Origin: Pogonophryne albipinna
Lineage: Eukaryota; Chordata; Actinopteri; Perciformes; Artedidraconidae
Length of the DNA: 64,000 bases
Assembly: GCA_028583405.1 (NCBI GenBank)
Contig: CM053256.1
Coordinates: forward strand, 18,687,534-18,751,533
Direction of reading: 5' to 3'
The notes under the pieces were generated by a model. The model saw only the letters and a list, made by a program, of their open reading frames with translations, was not told where the DNA came from and made no database searches. Numbering within the stretch: the stretch's first letter is position 1; each line of letters opens with the position of its first letter. Below are positions 13,407 through 25,200 of the stretch, in pieces. The translations under genes and the position numbers were made by a program.

Positions 13407-14782
13407 CAGCGACGTGCGGTCAGGGGAGGCAGGTGAGGCAGAGCCTCACTTGTCATTCTCCAATGTAACGGAAAAAAAGAATAATAATACAAATAATAAT
13501 AATAATAAAATGTGTCCACTGATCTGTGTTGTAAATGTGATTTCTGTTTGATTCCAATCGCTTTTTATAGTAAAAATCGGCTAATTTGCCGAGCTCCGCT
13601 ACAACTACGGGGAGCGATGAGATTGAGAAGTGAGGCAGGGACGAGCTCTGCCTCACAGAAGCCCACAGTAACTTGCTGGAGCACGGGCACTAATTTAGCG
13701 CGGGCACTTATTTTGTGAGCGCGCTCAAGCCAGTTACTGTGTGGTGAAGGTGAGGCACAGATGAGCTCTGCCTCACCTCAGAATGCGTCACCCCACAGAA
13801 ACTGTCTGGAAAGCGGGCCCTAAGCGCATGCCTGCACCATCTCACTGTATGTCACCAATGTAATGTTTGTAGATCCCTTTATTACATTTATCCTCGCCAT
13901 CCATAGTCCTCTAAATAACTTATTTCACGTATATATGATATTTAAGCTCGCTGGTCTCATCATACAACGGCAATGAAAAAAGCACCAGGGGAGGCAGCCA
14001 CAACCTCTGCCGCACTGAAGGGGGCGCAAGTGAGCCCACAGTGTTCTTGTTGCTACTGTTATTCTACGCAGAGACGGTAGACGCAAACAACAAGCTAGGC
14101 TTTTGAAACTAGAGGAAGATAAGGAGGACTTTTACAAAAAAGTAATAAAGATTGTTGTCCAGAAGGATAGCATGGACTTCATCTTCAAGTCAAGGTAAGA
14201 CCACATTTGTAATGAAATTGGATCTTACTAAGAGAGAACAATCCAATATTTAGATTTTGGGTAGGCTATCCTTTTGTTGAACGGTCTGTTTAAAAATGAA
14301 TCGAAGCATCAGACTAAAAAAGCTTTTGAAAATAACAGAATATTTCGATTAAAGGTGGGGTAGGTAAGTTTGAGAAACCGGCACGATATACACTTTTTGT
14401 TATATTCCATGGAATGCTCTTAACATCCCGATAGCAATGAATATCTTAAGTGCTTTGACAAAAAATACATAAAAACATTTCATCTGTGGAAGCCGGTAGT
14501 ACTGGTAAAAAGCACGACCACTCATTTTAGCCGGCCCGGCTAAAATACCTGCCTGTCAGCCTTCCATCTGTGCACAAACTTATCTCGTGCCCTCATTGGT
14601 CATGTGCGCGTTCGTGTGTGTTGGAGGAGGGGCTGTGTATTTTCAAATTCTAGCGCACTCGAGCTGGTTTCTCCAAAATTACCTACCCCGCCACCTTTAA
14701 GGTCAAAATATATAATATTTGTAAATCTGACTCTGAAAGAGTCAGTGCCTCACCAAGCCATGAACCTCACCGCACGTCACTG
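13407..14782. mobile_element. hAT non-autonomous element (1.4 kb)
   Basis: The left end CAGCGACGTGCGGTCAGG and right end CACCGCACGTCACTG are inverted. They are flanked by exact 8-bp duplications ATACTGAC at 13399-13406 and 14783-14790. No transposase is seen. It carries the TTAA element 14353-14696. Confidence 0.9.
14353..14696. mobile_element. TTAA-target MITE (344 bp)
   Basis: AGGTGGGGTAGGTAAG at the left and its near-perfect inverse at the right (TTACCTACCCCGCCACCT) are flanked by TTAA at 14349-14352 and 14697-14700. It is too short to code for a protein and is nested in the hAT element 13407-14782. Confidence 0.9.
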
Positions 14783-15029
14783 ATACTGACTATGTTGGAC
14801 AGAGTATTTTAACAGGATATGGTAAACACATGATATGAACACTAGATCCACTAGATCAGTACTCCAGCAACAGCATTGTTACACTTTGGAAAGTCTTTAG
14901 AGACTGGCCTGGATAGCTGGTCACAACTTTCCTTCAGCACAGTGACGCACCCTTGTCACTCTTGTTGGCCTCTTATGACGCTGCTGTCTTTTAATATATG
15001 TATAATATATAATTTCTCTGCCCCTAGTT

Positions 15030-15220
15030 CTTTCCTTGCAGATTCTTCAGTCTCATCAGCCTCATCATCATCCCAGTCAACGTCTTCAGCCTCCAGCACA
15101 CTTTCCCTGTACAAGGCTCATTCCCCATGATCACAACACCTTATATTGTCCTGTCTTTAACAAAATTCCTTCCACTGCACCTTTTGAAGACTCCAAAACA
15201 GGCATTTGTACTGTATGTGT
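15030..15220 (+). mobile_element. LINE 3' fragment, plus orientation
   Basis: The sequence from the CAGTCAACGTCTTCAGCC region to AACAGGCATTTGTACTGT is repeated in inverse orientation at about 16510-16760. That second copy continues into reverse transcriptase-like sequence, so this is a truncated copy of the same LINE tail. Confidence 0.65.
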
Positions 15221-15479
15221 TTGGAGAAATTATACAACAAATGGCCCAGATTTGTACTATAGAAAATCGAAATCTTGTAACAATTCATATAAACATTTGT
15301 GTTTTATTTTCGAACACAATTATGTATATAACTACTTTTCTGTTTTAATACAAATATACGTACCCTCGACGAGCTTCCATTACAGATGAGGTCCATGGAA
15401 GCACTAATTGACAGGTATTGACGCGCTCTGTTACCGCAAGGAGATTGGTCGTTTACACAACGCAGGGGGCGGGGCAAAA

Positions 15480-15800
15480 ATACACTGTAAAATGTTTGGT
15501 TTGTAAAATTACAGTAAATTACTGGCTACTAGTTGCATGGATTTCACAGTAATTCACTGTAAATATTTCACAGTAATTTACTGTAGATATTTTACAGTAA
15601 ATTAGAATAATAGTACAACTAAATACTGTGACTTTACATTTGCCATGCCCATGGAATTACTGTGATATAGCAGTACAGAGCTATGGTATTATGGTACCTT
15701 GCTGTACATAAATTACAGTAATTACCTGTATTTTCACACTTTTACTGTAGAAGTAATGCAACACAGCCAGTAATTTACTGTACATATAAAAATGTAAATA
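15480..15800. repeat. ACAGTAAATTACTG-rich repeat
   Basis: Many short inverted copies of TTACTGTAA/ACAGTAAAT occur through this stretch, as in a common fish MITE family. The borders and a target duplication could not be fixed. Confidence 0.5.
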
Positions 15801-15952
15801 ATACGATAATATATTGTAAATTTGACTAGTTAACTGGGATTTTCCCATAACTACATAATTCAATCAGCTCAATCAACAAAGAAAATGTCCATTTTAAACT
15901 TTTTATTACTCCATTGAAGTGCAAAGTACATTTCACAGTGGCTTGGATATGT

Positions 15953-16500
15953 TGTTACGGCCCCAACCTCTACTCCGCGGTAGTGGCTCGTGCTGAGACC
16001 CGCAACATGAAAGAATACACGCAATAACCGGTACTTGGTAACAAGCATTTATTGATAATCAGCCGTTTGCTCACACAAGCGAAACGGGAAACAAAAAGAG
16101 GTCTGGAGGACTGGCCAAAAGGAACAAACAGAAGGACACACGGCATCTATTGCACGTCTGTCCATCCTGGGAGAGGGATCCCTCCTCTGTTGCTCTCCCT
16201 GATGTTTCTCCCATGTTCCCCTTTAAACTGTGGGTTTTCTCTGGAAGTTTTTCCTTGTACGATGTGAGGGTCTAAGGACAGAGGGTGTCGTATTGTTATA
16301 CTGATATTCTGTACAAACTGTGAAGACCACTGAGACAAATGTAACATTTGTGATTTTGGGCTATATAAATAAACATTGATTGATTGATTGATTGAAGGAG
16401 AGAACCCGAGCCAACCACACCATGGGCCGTAGGACCCAGAGCTCCCCCCCCCCTAACCAGAAATCAATTATAAACCCATATGGGACACAAAAACACATAG
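15953..16500 (-). mobile_element. LTR fragment, minus orientation, interrupted by a LINE/SINE tail
   Basis: On the minus strand the segment carries AATAAA (16047-16052 region) followed about 90 bases later by an end reading GGGGCCGTAACA, as at the 3' edge of a Gypsy-type LTR. It is split by the insertion 16137-16393. The upstream edge near 16500 is not certain and no internal retroelement genes are linked to it. Confidence 0.5.
16137..16393 (+). mobile_element. LINE/SINE 3' tail with TTGA repeats
   Basis: The sequence runs from CTGTCCATCCTGGGAGAGG to GGGCTATATAAATAAACATT and ends in repeated TTGA. This tail is very common in fish genomes. GAAGGA occurs at both edges (16131-16136 and 16394-16399) as a likely short target duplication. 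Confidence 0.75.
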
Positions 16501-16509
16501 GCTACAGTA

Positions 16510-17225
16510 CAAAATGCCTGTTTTGGAGTCTTAAAAAGGTGCAGTAGAAGGACTTTACATTTTGTTAAAGACAGGACTATAGTAATTCAGTCAAGAGAAC
16601 AGACAAGAGAATAATGGAAAGTGAATTGTTATAATGGGTGATGTAACTTTAATGACAAGACATAATATGAGGTCATTGGTACTCAGACTATACAGGGATC
16701 GTTTTGTGATCCTGGGGAATGAGCCTTGTTCAGGTAAAGTGTGCTGGAGGCTGAAGACGTTGACTGGTCCTGATGGAGAGAGGTTTTGGTCCTGATGGAG
16801 CATGGCCTCCTGCCAGAGGGGAGAGGGGTGAACAGTTTGTCTCCAGGGTGGGAGGGGTCTGCCACTTTCTTCCCGCCTCAGGGTCCTGGAGGCGTGTAGG
16901 TCGTGGAGGGATGTCAGACAGGACCCTCTCTACACGCTGCAGCCTGCCCTTATCCTTGGCTGTGGCTGCAGCGTACCAGATGGTGATGGGGGAGGTGAGG
17001 ATGGACTCGATGATGGAGGTGTAGAAGTTCACCATCATCGTCTTTGGCAGGTTGAATTTCTTCAGCTGCCTCAGGAAGAACATCCTCTGCTGTGCTTTTT
17101 TGATGAGGGAGCAGATGTTCTGCTCCCACTTGAGTTCCTGGGCGATGATGGTACCCAGGAAGCGGAAAGACTCCACAGAAGTGACTGGGGAGTCACACAG
17201 AGTGAAGGGGGCGGGTGGGGCTACT
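16510..17225 (-). pseudogene. Non-LTR retrotransposon, C-terminal reverse transcriptase fragment
   Basis: Read on the minus strand, 17230 to about 16850 encodes FRFLGTIIAQELKWEQNI, KKAQQRMFFLRQLKKFNLPK and SPITIWYAAATAKDKGRLQR. This is typical of the stretch just after the reverse transcriptase domain in fish LINEs. A frame change near 16860 leads into ADPSHPGDKLFTPLPSGRR, the usual end of such proteins. It is truncated at the 5' side where the satellite array starts. The LINE clade is not resolved. Confidence 0.8.
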
Positions 17226-18200
17226 AGGTCCAAATAGTACTGAATCCAGCAGTACCAATTTCATTAAGAACTTATAGCAAAAAATCATTTTATCTCTCAT
17301 CAAAGATAGCAGAATACATTAAAGTGTGTACTCAGGACAGGAGTTTAAACGAGTATTACTCAAAAGTACACAGTAAAAGTACTTGATTGTACTTGTGCTA
17401 CTAGTCCAATGTAGTACTGAATCCAACAGTACCAATTTCATTAAGAAGTTATTGCACAAAATCATTTTATCTCTCATCAAAGATGGCAGAAAACATGCAT
17501 TATTGTACTCAGGGGTGGAGTTTGACAAAGGATTACTCAAAAAGTACAAAATAAAAGTACTTGATTGTACTTGTGCTACTAGTCCAAGTAGTACGAATCC
17601 ACAGTACAAATTTCACTAAGAACTTATTGCATAAAATCACTTTAATCTCTCATCAAAGATGGCAGAAATACATTAAAGTGTGTACTCAGGACAGGAGTTT
17701 AAACGAGTATTACTCAAACAGTACACAGTAAAAGTACTTGATTGTACTTGTGGCTACTAGTCCAAGTAGTACTGAAATCCCAACAGTACCAATTTAATTA
17801 AGAACTTATTGCAAAACATAATTTTATCTCTCATCAAAGATGGCAGAAAACATGCATTATTGTACCCAGGGGTGGAGTTTGACAAAGGATTACTCAAAAA
17901 GTACACAGTAAAAAGTACTTGATTGTACTTGTGCTACTAGTCCAGGTAGTACTGAATCCAACAGTACCAATTTCACTAAGAACTTATTGCAAAAATGATT
18001 GTATCTCTCATCAAAGATGGCAGAAAACATGCATTATTGTACTCTGGAGGGGAGTTTGACAGAGTATTACTCAAATAGTACACAGTAAAAGTACTTGATT
18101 GTATTTGTGGTAGTAGTCTAACATGTACTGAGTCCAACAGTACCAATTTTATTAAGAACTTATGGCTAAAAATCATTTTATCCCTCATAAAATATCATTG
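17226..18200 (-). repeat. Subterminal 177-bp satellite array, right arm (inverted)
   Basis: The same unit as the left array, in opposite orientation. Its CAATTT landmark recurs near 17257, 17433, 17608, 17790, 17968 and 18143, spaced 175-182 bases. The units are more diverged and carry small indels. Confidence 0.88.
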
Positions 18201-18351
18201 ATTGATTGATCAAATATAGCATAAGCACTTGTACTACCGTCAGCGCCGCTTCTCGGCGATTACCGTAAAGACGCTATTAATCGCGCACTCAAAAATGAAG
18301 CGCTGCTCATTTGACCAAGCAAATGCGAGAGACGGCTGAGTTGACCGCAGT

Positions 18352-18910
18352 GTGGGATGGCAGTAAGACGATATGGGTCCGTTCTTATTGTGCATCCATG
18401 GGTAAAGATAAACGCAACTCACATTGGTTTCTCAAACAGCATCTCTGTAAACTACGTGTATTCACTGAATTTCACTCTCTGCCTTTAACGGCTCGTTGTA
18501 GCTCCAATAGCTCCAGGCCCCACCCTCCCGGAGTCCCTGTGAGCACAGTGTGCTCTGATTGGTCGGGACACGTAACATGAACGTGCCGGGTGGCGCGGTC
18601 CCGTGGGTTAGATGCGCGTTCATAATGCAGAGGGAAATAACTCTCAGAATAACGTTATTAGCACATTATTACAACTTGAGGAACGAATGTTTTTAATAAG
18701 GGCTATACAAGTGTTCATACTTGGTAGTTTATTTAGTTTAAAAAAAATTATCCAACGATTTACAGACCATTCTTTCCCCATGTAAGTCAATGGGAAAAAG
18801 TGTTTCCGGGCCTGGCAACCAAACGGAAGTGTAGTACCGCCGTTTGGCCAGCACGAATATTTTCATGTGAGTCCGGCGCACTTCCTGGGGGCTTGCTCCA
18901 CACTCGTTGC
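18352..18910. repeat. Continuation of the P'/S repeat after the 14.4-kb insertion
   Basis: Starts with GTGGGATGGCAGTAAGACG, which follows on from the sequence broken at 3984. It then matches P' (as at 1696-1840) and spacer S in plus orientation (as at 725-1075). Confidence 0.85.
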
Positions 18911-20099
18911 TTTGGAACAGCCCTCAATATGGCGGACCCTCCGCGTGAACGCGCAAACGGAGGGGTAGGGTGTAGGGGGCGGTTTGGGAATGGGCCTACA
19001 TGAGCTCTCCTTGGTCTCCTGCGCTCTCGCGAGCAATTTCTGCTCTTCTGCTCGTGAAACTCGGGCCTGCTCTCGCGCGCGGAGAAATTTTAGGAAGTGG
19101 GCGTACCGTGTCCCAGTAACGCCAAATCGAATTGGTTACACCCCTCCTCTTTTATGATTGGCCGTTTTCAAATGAAGAGTGATATCGGAGCGGGAAAGCC
19201 CCGTAGAAGAAGAATGGCTGACGACAAGAAGGTACTTACAAAAAAACTACCGGTTTAACATAACTATCATTTTATCTGCTTGACGGTCATTTAAGATATT
19301 GACATTGCATTATTTACAAGCCACGGTATAAGAAGAAAGTGACACAGCTGTCTGCCCGCAATAATAAAAGTTAGCTAAAGTTAACTGTTAGCAGATCTGG
19401 ATAAACAAGACGACATGTCTTTGCACTGTGATTGTGACAAACAATTTATCTATTAACTTCAGAATTTGTATTGACCGCCATTCAAATGACAGCGTCGTTT
19501 TCCCCAAAAAGTGGGCGGGGCCGTATTTTTTTGCCCGGAAGTGACGTAGGTGTTACGCTCATCTATACTGAAGTTTTACATTTGTATTTCACATAGGTAA
19601 ATTCGGATCAAAAAGAATTCAGATAGCCTACATGATTTTCAAAGTAATTATTTTCAATGCTATAAATTCGGTGTCTAATAAAATTCAAATACTTCTGTCT
19701 CTTGTTTGCTTCCATACCGTTGAAGTTTACCGAAGTTTACTCTGGAACCACAATCAGAACAATATTCCAGGCAGGCAGGGTGACGTTGCAACAATAAAAT
19801 GTAATAGTTGATTGTTTGAATTCATTATTAGGCTCCCTCTCCGAAGAGGAAGATATGTACTGTAATGCCACGGCCTTTGTACACAAACTGAGGGAAATAC
19901 TTCACTAAGGCTGCTGGAAGCATTTTTCTTTCAGTCAAATCAGTTTTTTTAAATGTTAAATGGCGTAATTCAAGTATCTTCTTCCTCAACGTGCATAAAG
20001 TAATATGTTACAAGCGATCACAAGAATATTCGCTAATATAACCCCTAATGATGCACTCACTTCTATTTTTGTCGTGCGTTTATTTTGAAAGGACTTTAG
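18911..20099. other. Gene-free stretch with a promoter-like, GC-rich part
   Basis: 18940-19235 is GC-rich with inverted CCAAT boxes (ATTGGCC near 19158). It ends in ATGGCTGACGACAAGAAG followed by GTACTT, which could be a short first exon (ATG at 19214). No downstream partner exon was found, so no gene is called. The rest, to 20100, shows nothing recognisable. Confidence 0.35.
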
Positions 20100-20271
20100 C
20101 AGTCAAGTGACTCCCGGAAGTTTTTGTTTCCTCACCTGTCAGTTCTGACACGGTGCGAGAGTCCAGCATTGTCTCTTTGTTTTTCTCCGAGAAACAGGTC
20201 TTCTTTTTTCCAGAATAAATGATAATCTTGTGTGGTCCACTGACACCTAACTGAGGACATCATTTAACACG
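20100..20271 (+). other. azi2: Probable 5' non-coding exon and promoter of azi2
   Basis: A strong donor (ACG|GTAAGCGG) follows 20271. The sequence before it looks like a leader: CTGTCAG and TCTC-rich, with no long reading frame. The first coding exon of azi2 follows an acceptor at about 22187 (CTACAG) or 22169 (CCCCTAG), so a leader intron of about 1.9 kb (20272 to about 22187) is inferred. The transcription start is not defined; 20100 is only a rough left edge. A 5' RNA end would settle it. Confidence 0.45.
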
Positions 20272-22187
20272 GTAAGCGGGAGTCGAGAGGGAACAATAAT
20301 CGACTGCTTTTGATTCACCTAGCCACAAATAGCCAGAAGACGTTAGCTCAGAGCTAGCTTACTGTTATCATCAACAGATCGATCATTTTAATTCCGGCCA
20401 TTATGTACACAACTTTCATGTTTCCCTTGGTCATTGTGTGCTTTGTTCTATTCATCCTGAACGTCATTGTAAAACTGACCCCGATGTGTTTTATCGGTGG
20501 TCAACACAGCTCACGGAAGCTAACACCACAACGTTAGCATCGTATACAAACGATTCAATGAGTGTTTACATCCAACAATGGCTTTCCCATGACTCTGGAA
20601 ACGAAATAAGGTCTCTGCATAGCTGAAATGACTTTGTTAGCTCTCATAATCTATCAAGAATTGTCGAACGAGATGGTGTTGCTATTCGTGCCTCATTCTA
20701 GATTTACGTTGACTTTCGGTTTAACTTTCGATTTCATAGCATGTTCTGAAGTCGTCATTTAAAGTCAGCAGCTCTGCCTTTGTGGGGTTTTGTTCATATG
20801 TTTTTGTTCCGTGGCATTAATCATAGAGCATGTCCAGGTATTGTCTTTGTCTTTTTTTATATAAAAAGCTACGAGCTTAAGTGTTAAAAACTTGGCTCAT
20901 GATTGTTTGCTGCATCATCGCATGGTGACATCATCAACTAGCTGCCCGTGTGCTGACCCGCTCCTACAAACAGATGATCAGATCAGGCAGGGTTTGGGAT
21001 TTATGTTAAGTCTGTTTCAGGTAGCTGTCTGTCTGGACTGCTCCTTCGTGTGGTCAATAGGTGTTGATCACATGCCTGTAACAACAGGTCACTGTGAGAC
21101 CCTCCACTCCCTCATCAAAGAAAAACAATTCTTAAAGTAATTTGTTTTTTATATGTACAGAATTTCGTTATTATAGGACAAGCAGATATGGAGCCTTTCC
21201 ATTTCACCTTAAGTACTGTACACAGATTTGTCCCAATTATTACATTATTATAATATTTAGATATTTGCACACATTTTACTGTCATCTTCATTTGTATCTT
21301 AGACAAATGAAAACATAAGAAAAGTGGAAGTGGAATAAACTGTTGTCATAAGACACAAGACTAATGTTTGGTGGCGGTTTAGTCAACTTTGCACCTGACA
21401 TATATTTGATTATAATGTGGGCCTGATGATGGCGCCACGGTGTTCATCCATAATGCACCCTGATGCTGTTTGAGGCCTGTGTTAATTACTCTAGGCACAC
21501 CTAGAATAAACTCTAGGCCTGCTCTTAACTCTTGCATGAAGTAATAATGGAACAAAACACCTATTGATAAAACATGTGAGCAGCCAAAAATGCAATACAT
21601 TTAAACAACTATGTACTTTATCATTAGTACAACTTAAGTAAAAGGTATTTCATTTGTTTAAACTCATTAAATGTAGGCTGAAACCCCTGCCTATACATTT
21701 CTTTTAAAATCCAGACTACACAACACATCTGAAATGTTTTAGCTTTAAGCATTGTGCTCTACTTCTTGTTTAGCTACCTTTACACTTCATTTAATTTCCA
21801 AGCTAAACAAGGTTTAAAAATCTTGCTACAACAAACTAAATCAAATCTGATAGCATTTGTTTTTTTCTGCTCAGGAAGCTATTTTCTTTTAAAAAACAGG
21901 AAGTGATGCATTGTACATTTCCTGCAGCAAGAGATCAACTAAAAAAAGTCTAAGCAATGGGACACTGTTTGATTGTAGATTGATCTGTGGGATATGTAGT
22001 ACAAAAAAGCCATCTATACTCAAACATGTCACAATAATGTGCAGAGACTAGTTACAACGCTACTTAGTGCTAAGCTAATGTATTGTAAACACAACACAAG
22101 GCCAATCATGCTGTTGGCTTTCACAGACATCTAGCACTTTCTAAATAAAACTCTTATTGTATCCCCTAGGTCTTCTTTCTGCTACAG
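20272..22187 (+). other. Inferred azi2 leader intron, nothing recognised
   Basis: AT-rich sequence between the putative leader donor (20272) and the first coding exon. Only short reading frames occur and none resembles a known protein. No terminal inverted repeats or satellites were seen. Confidence 0.4.
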
Positions 22188-22204
22188 AGTAGGCCTGTGC
22201 AGGC

Positions 22205-25200
22205 ATGGAGCCCCTGGCAGTGGATGATGACATTTGCATCCTTAAACACGAGACGGCCTACACCGCTGCTGGCGAGAGTCCTGTATCTGTGTGTCCCGGT
22301 GATGAATCTGTCGCCTCCCACTTCGCCCTGGTCACGGCCTACGAGGACATCAAGAAGAGGCTGAGGGACACAGAGCGAGAGAATACACTGCTGAGGAAGA
22401 GGGTGAAGCAGCTGGAGGATAAGGTATAGATGTAGACCAAATAAGTGACGGTGGGAGGGAGGCAATGAGAAAAAATATTGAAACATACATTCGGAGAGTG
22501 AAATAAAATAACATACCGCTTTTACTAGAGGTTTAGAAAGGGTTTTCTGTCGAATACGATGAATGAAATATTCCTTTTTCTTTTAATGATAGACTAACTC
22601 CAAAAAGCTCGGAGAAAGTTTAGAAAAAGTCAGTAGATTCAACTGCAAAAGAACTCGCCCCTGGGAGAGTGCATGCCAGCATCATTAATATTGTTGGCCT
22701 CCAGTCAAAGCTATAAAACAATGAGAAATAAATCAATTCTGTCTAAAAACAGGGAGGGGGTCTGGATGAGTGCGGTATTGCCAAACAGTTGGATTTAGAT
22801 AAACAAAGGAGTACAATACAAAGAGAGCCATTTCAACAGGATGGGTCTTAATACAGATGGTAGGCTGAAGTGAAAATACCGCACAACATGTCGGCAGAGA
22901 TCCTCTCTGGAAGTGTCATTTATTTTTATCGGTGTAAGTTTTATCTGCTGCAGCATTTTGGTCCATCAAGATAGGATGTGGTGGGAGGAACGTAACCTCC
23001 TACCGCAGATATGTGCATTTAATGAAATTGATCTGTTCTCTGTGTATCTTATCTATCTCCGCTGTAGCTCTTCAGGCCGGAGGCTCCTCCATCCGAGGGT
23101 CCTCAGTACGTGAATAAGGCCTTCAGTGCTTACCGGGGTATCTATATAGAGAAGGAGGACCTGCAGCTGGAGCTAAACAAACTGGTGCGTTTACTGATTC
23201 ATTTTTCCTCCAACTGACTAGAGCCTGGCACAAAGTATCTTACGTAACTGCCAGCACTGCACATTTTAAAGTACGGATTAAAAGTATTTTTGCTGTAACT
23301 TTGATTTAAGTAAGAACAGCAAGTTTATGATATGACACGAATATGCTGTTTCCCGGGGCCATGAGAGAATGAGAGTTTGGTGCATGCATGGGTATGAATG
23401 CTGACTCTCATCATGTTCCTCCCTCTATAACTCACTGTCTCCTCTGTTTCTCTGTCAGAAAAAGGAGAAGAGTGAGAGTGAGAGGCTGTTGACGGAGCAG
23501 CTGCAGGCCAGAGAGTTGGAGCTGCTGCAGCTGAGGACGGAGATGGAGACCAGCCAAGGTACAGGTAGAGCTCACAGGGTGGATTTCTACTCATACAACA
23601 GCGCTACTTTAGACTGTATGAACAATAGGACTGTGTGTTATGCTCGGATTAAGCACTTGCGGTAGTATTTCACATTGGCTTCCTGTGTGTTTGGAGACTA
23701 CTTTTAATGTATGTAAGATGTGTTTTTAGTTGTATTATTTACAAAAAAAAGTAAAATATGAAGTGAGATGATATCTACATGTAAACTATGAGTTGTAATA
23801 TTTTGATACTGAGATGTGTAGGGCAAAGCTATGCTAGGCTACTATGTAACATCTGAAGAACTACTACTCGTATTTTACCTGAGTGTTTGCGTTTTACATT
23901 GCTTAGTAATTCCGATACGCTACATTTAAGTTTTTTACTTTATTCATTTGACAGCTATACTGTAGTTACTATGGGGACTTTTAAATCAATTGACATACAC
24001 AATATTGACACACTTAGCACATTTTGATTGCAGGGCTTTTACTTGTTTAACACAGTTGTAGTTCTACTTTTAAACAACAGTACACTTCTTTCAAAACTGG
24101 GTTAAACCTTTATTAGCTTTAAACATTCAAGTGGATTGCTCTGTATTTTGCTGCCTTGCCTTTCACAGTTCAATAGCTCTCTTTCCTTGTTTGTGTGCAG
24201 TGATGAAGAGCCTGAACAGCCCTCAGGACTACTGGCAGGTGGACAGGGTCAGCACTGAGATGAAGATCCACAAACTGCAGGAGGAGCTGGAGAAGGTGAC
24301 GCTGGAAAACAGCAGACTGATGGAGACAAGTGGGGTAAGTGATGGGGGAAATGGTTTTTAAAAAAGTGCAACATGCCCTCCTGCAATTCATGATTTATCT
24401 CATTGTGTTTACAATTGGCATACAGTACCAGCAGCTACCTCTGATTCTATATAGTCTCTTTTTTTAAAGCAAATATACTGCTACTTTTTTACTATGGTGT
24501 ACTTATATGCTATTTAGTTTTAGTTTTTTTACTTATTGTGTCATCTATAAATAATAACGTGTGCATACTTAGTCATTTTTATATTGTATTATATGTAAGT
24601 CTAGTATCCTCACTTTATCTGCAGTATCTGCTGTAATAATGTAAAATAAAGGAACTCTTATTCTGATAAAAAGGGATGATGAACAAAAAGGGGGATGGAG
24701 AAAAGATAGTGGATGATAAGAAGGACAGAGTAGCCATTAGAAACAAAGTAGTGGAGAGAAGCTGGAACAAAAACAATGGGCTAAACCTCATGGTAGGGGT
24801 CTGTGGTTATTTCGTTATAACAACCTGTTAAATACTAGATACAACTTCAGACACCCCCTTCACTCTCTATCTAACATGACTTGTTTCTGTTTTAGGAGGA
24901 ACCCCATGGCCTTAACGGACCAGTCTTGGACCAGACATGTGATGCAAATTATAGTGCAAGGTGAGTGTTCATGAATGTCCTTTAATAGTGGCTCAGCTGT
25001 CATTTCAGTGACCAAAACTGAGGATGGAAACACTATTGCATTGGTAATTAAAATGTTTATCATCCTTCCAATTGTTAGAGTTGCAAAATTCCTCGAATAT
25101 TAATGGTGGAAACATTCCATGATAATTCAAATGAATTAACAGGAAAAACACGTCTAAAGGAGAAATGTAAGGGTTATTTGCTCAGGTTGCATTTACCATG

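Larger units (their letters stand above)
3985..18351. mobile_element. 14.4-kb composite DNA element with long TIRs and an 8-bp target duplication
   Basis: The ends are inverted copies that start ACTGCGGTCAACTCAGCC and run for about 115 bp (3985-4125 against 18351-18240). The left copy has a small internal insertion. The element is flanked by GTGGGATG at 3977-3984 and 18352-18359, and the undisturbed target is visible in the repeat copy at 1696-1703. Inside each TIR lies a 177-bp satellite array in opposite orientation. Much of the interior consists of later insertions; no transposase of its own was recognised, so it is probably non-autonomous. An 8-bp duplication occurs in hAT, P and Zisupton-like elements; the ACTG terminus does not decide between them. 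Confidence 0.85.

Noticed and set aside
19214..19231. MADDKK as an alternative azi2 N-terminus
   Set aside because: Joining it to either acceptor before the first azi2 coding exon gives the wrong frame.
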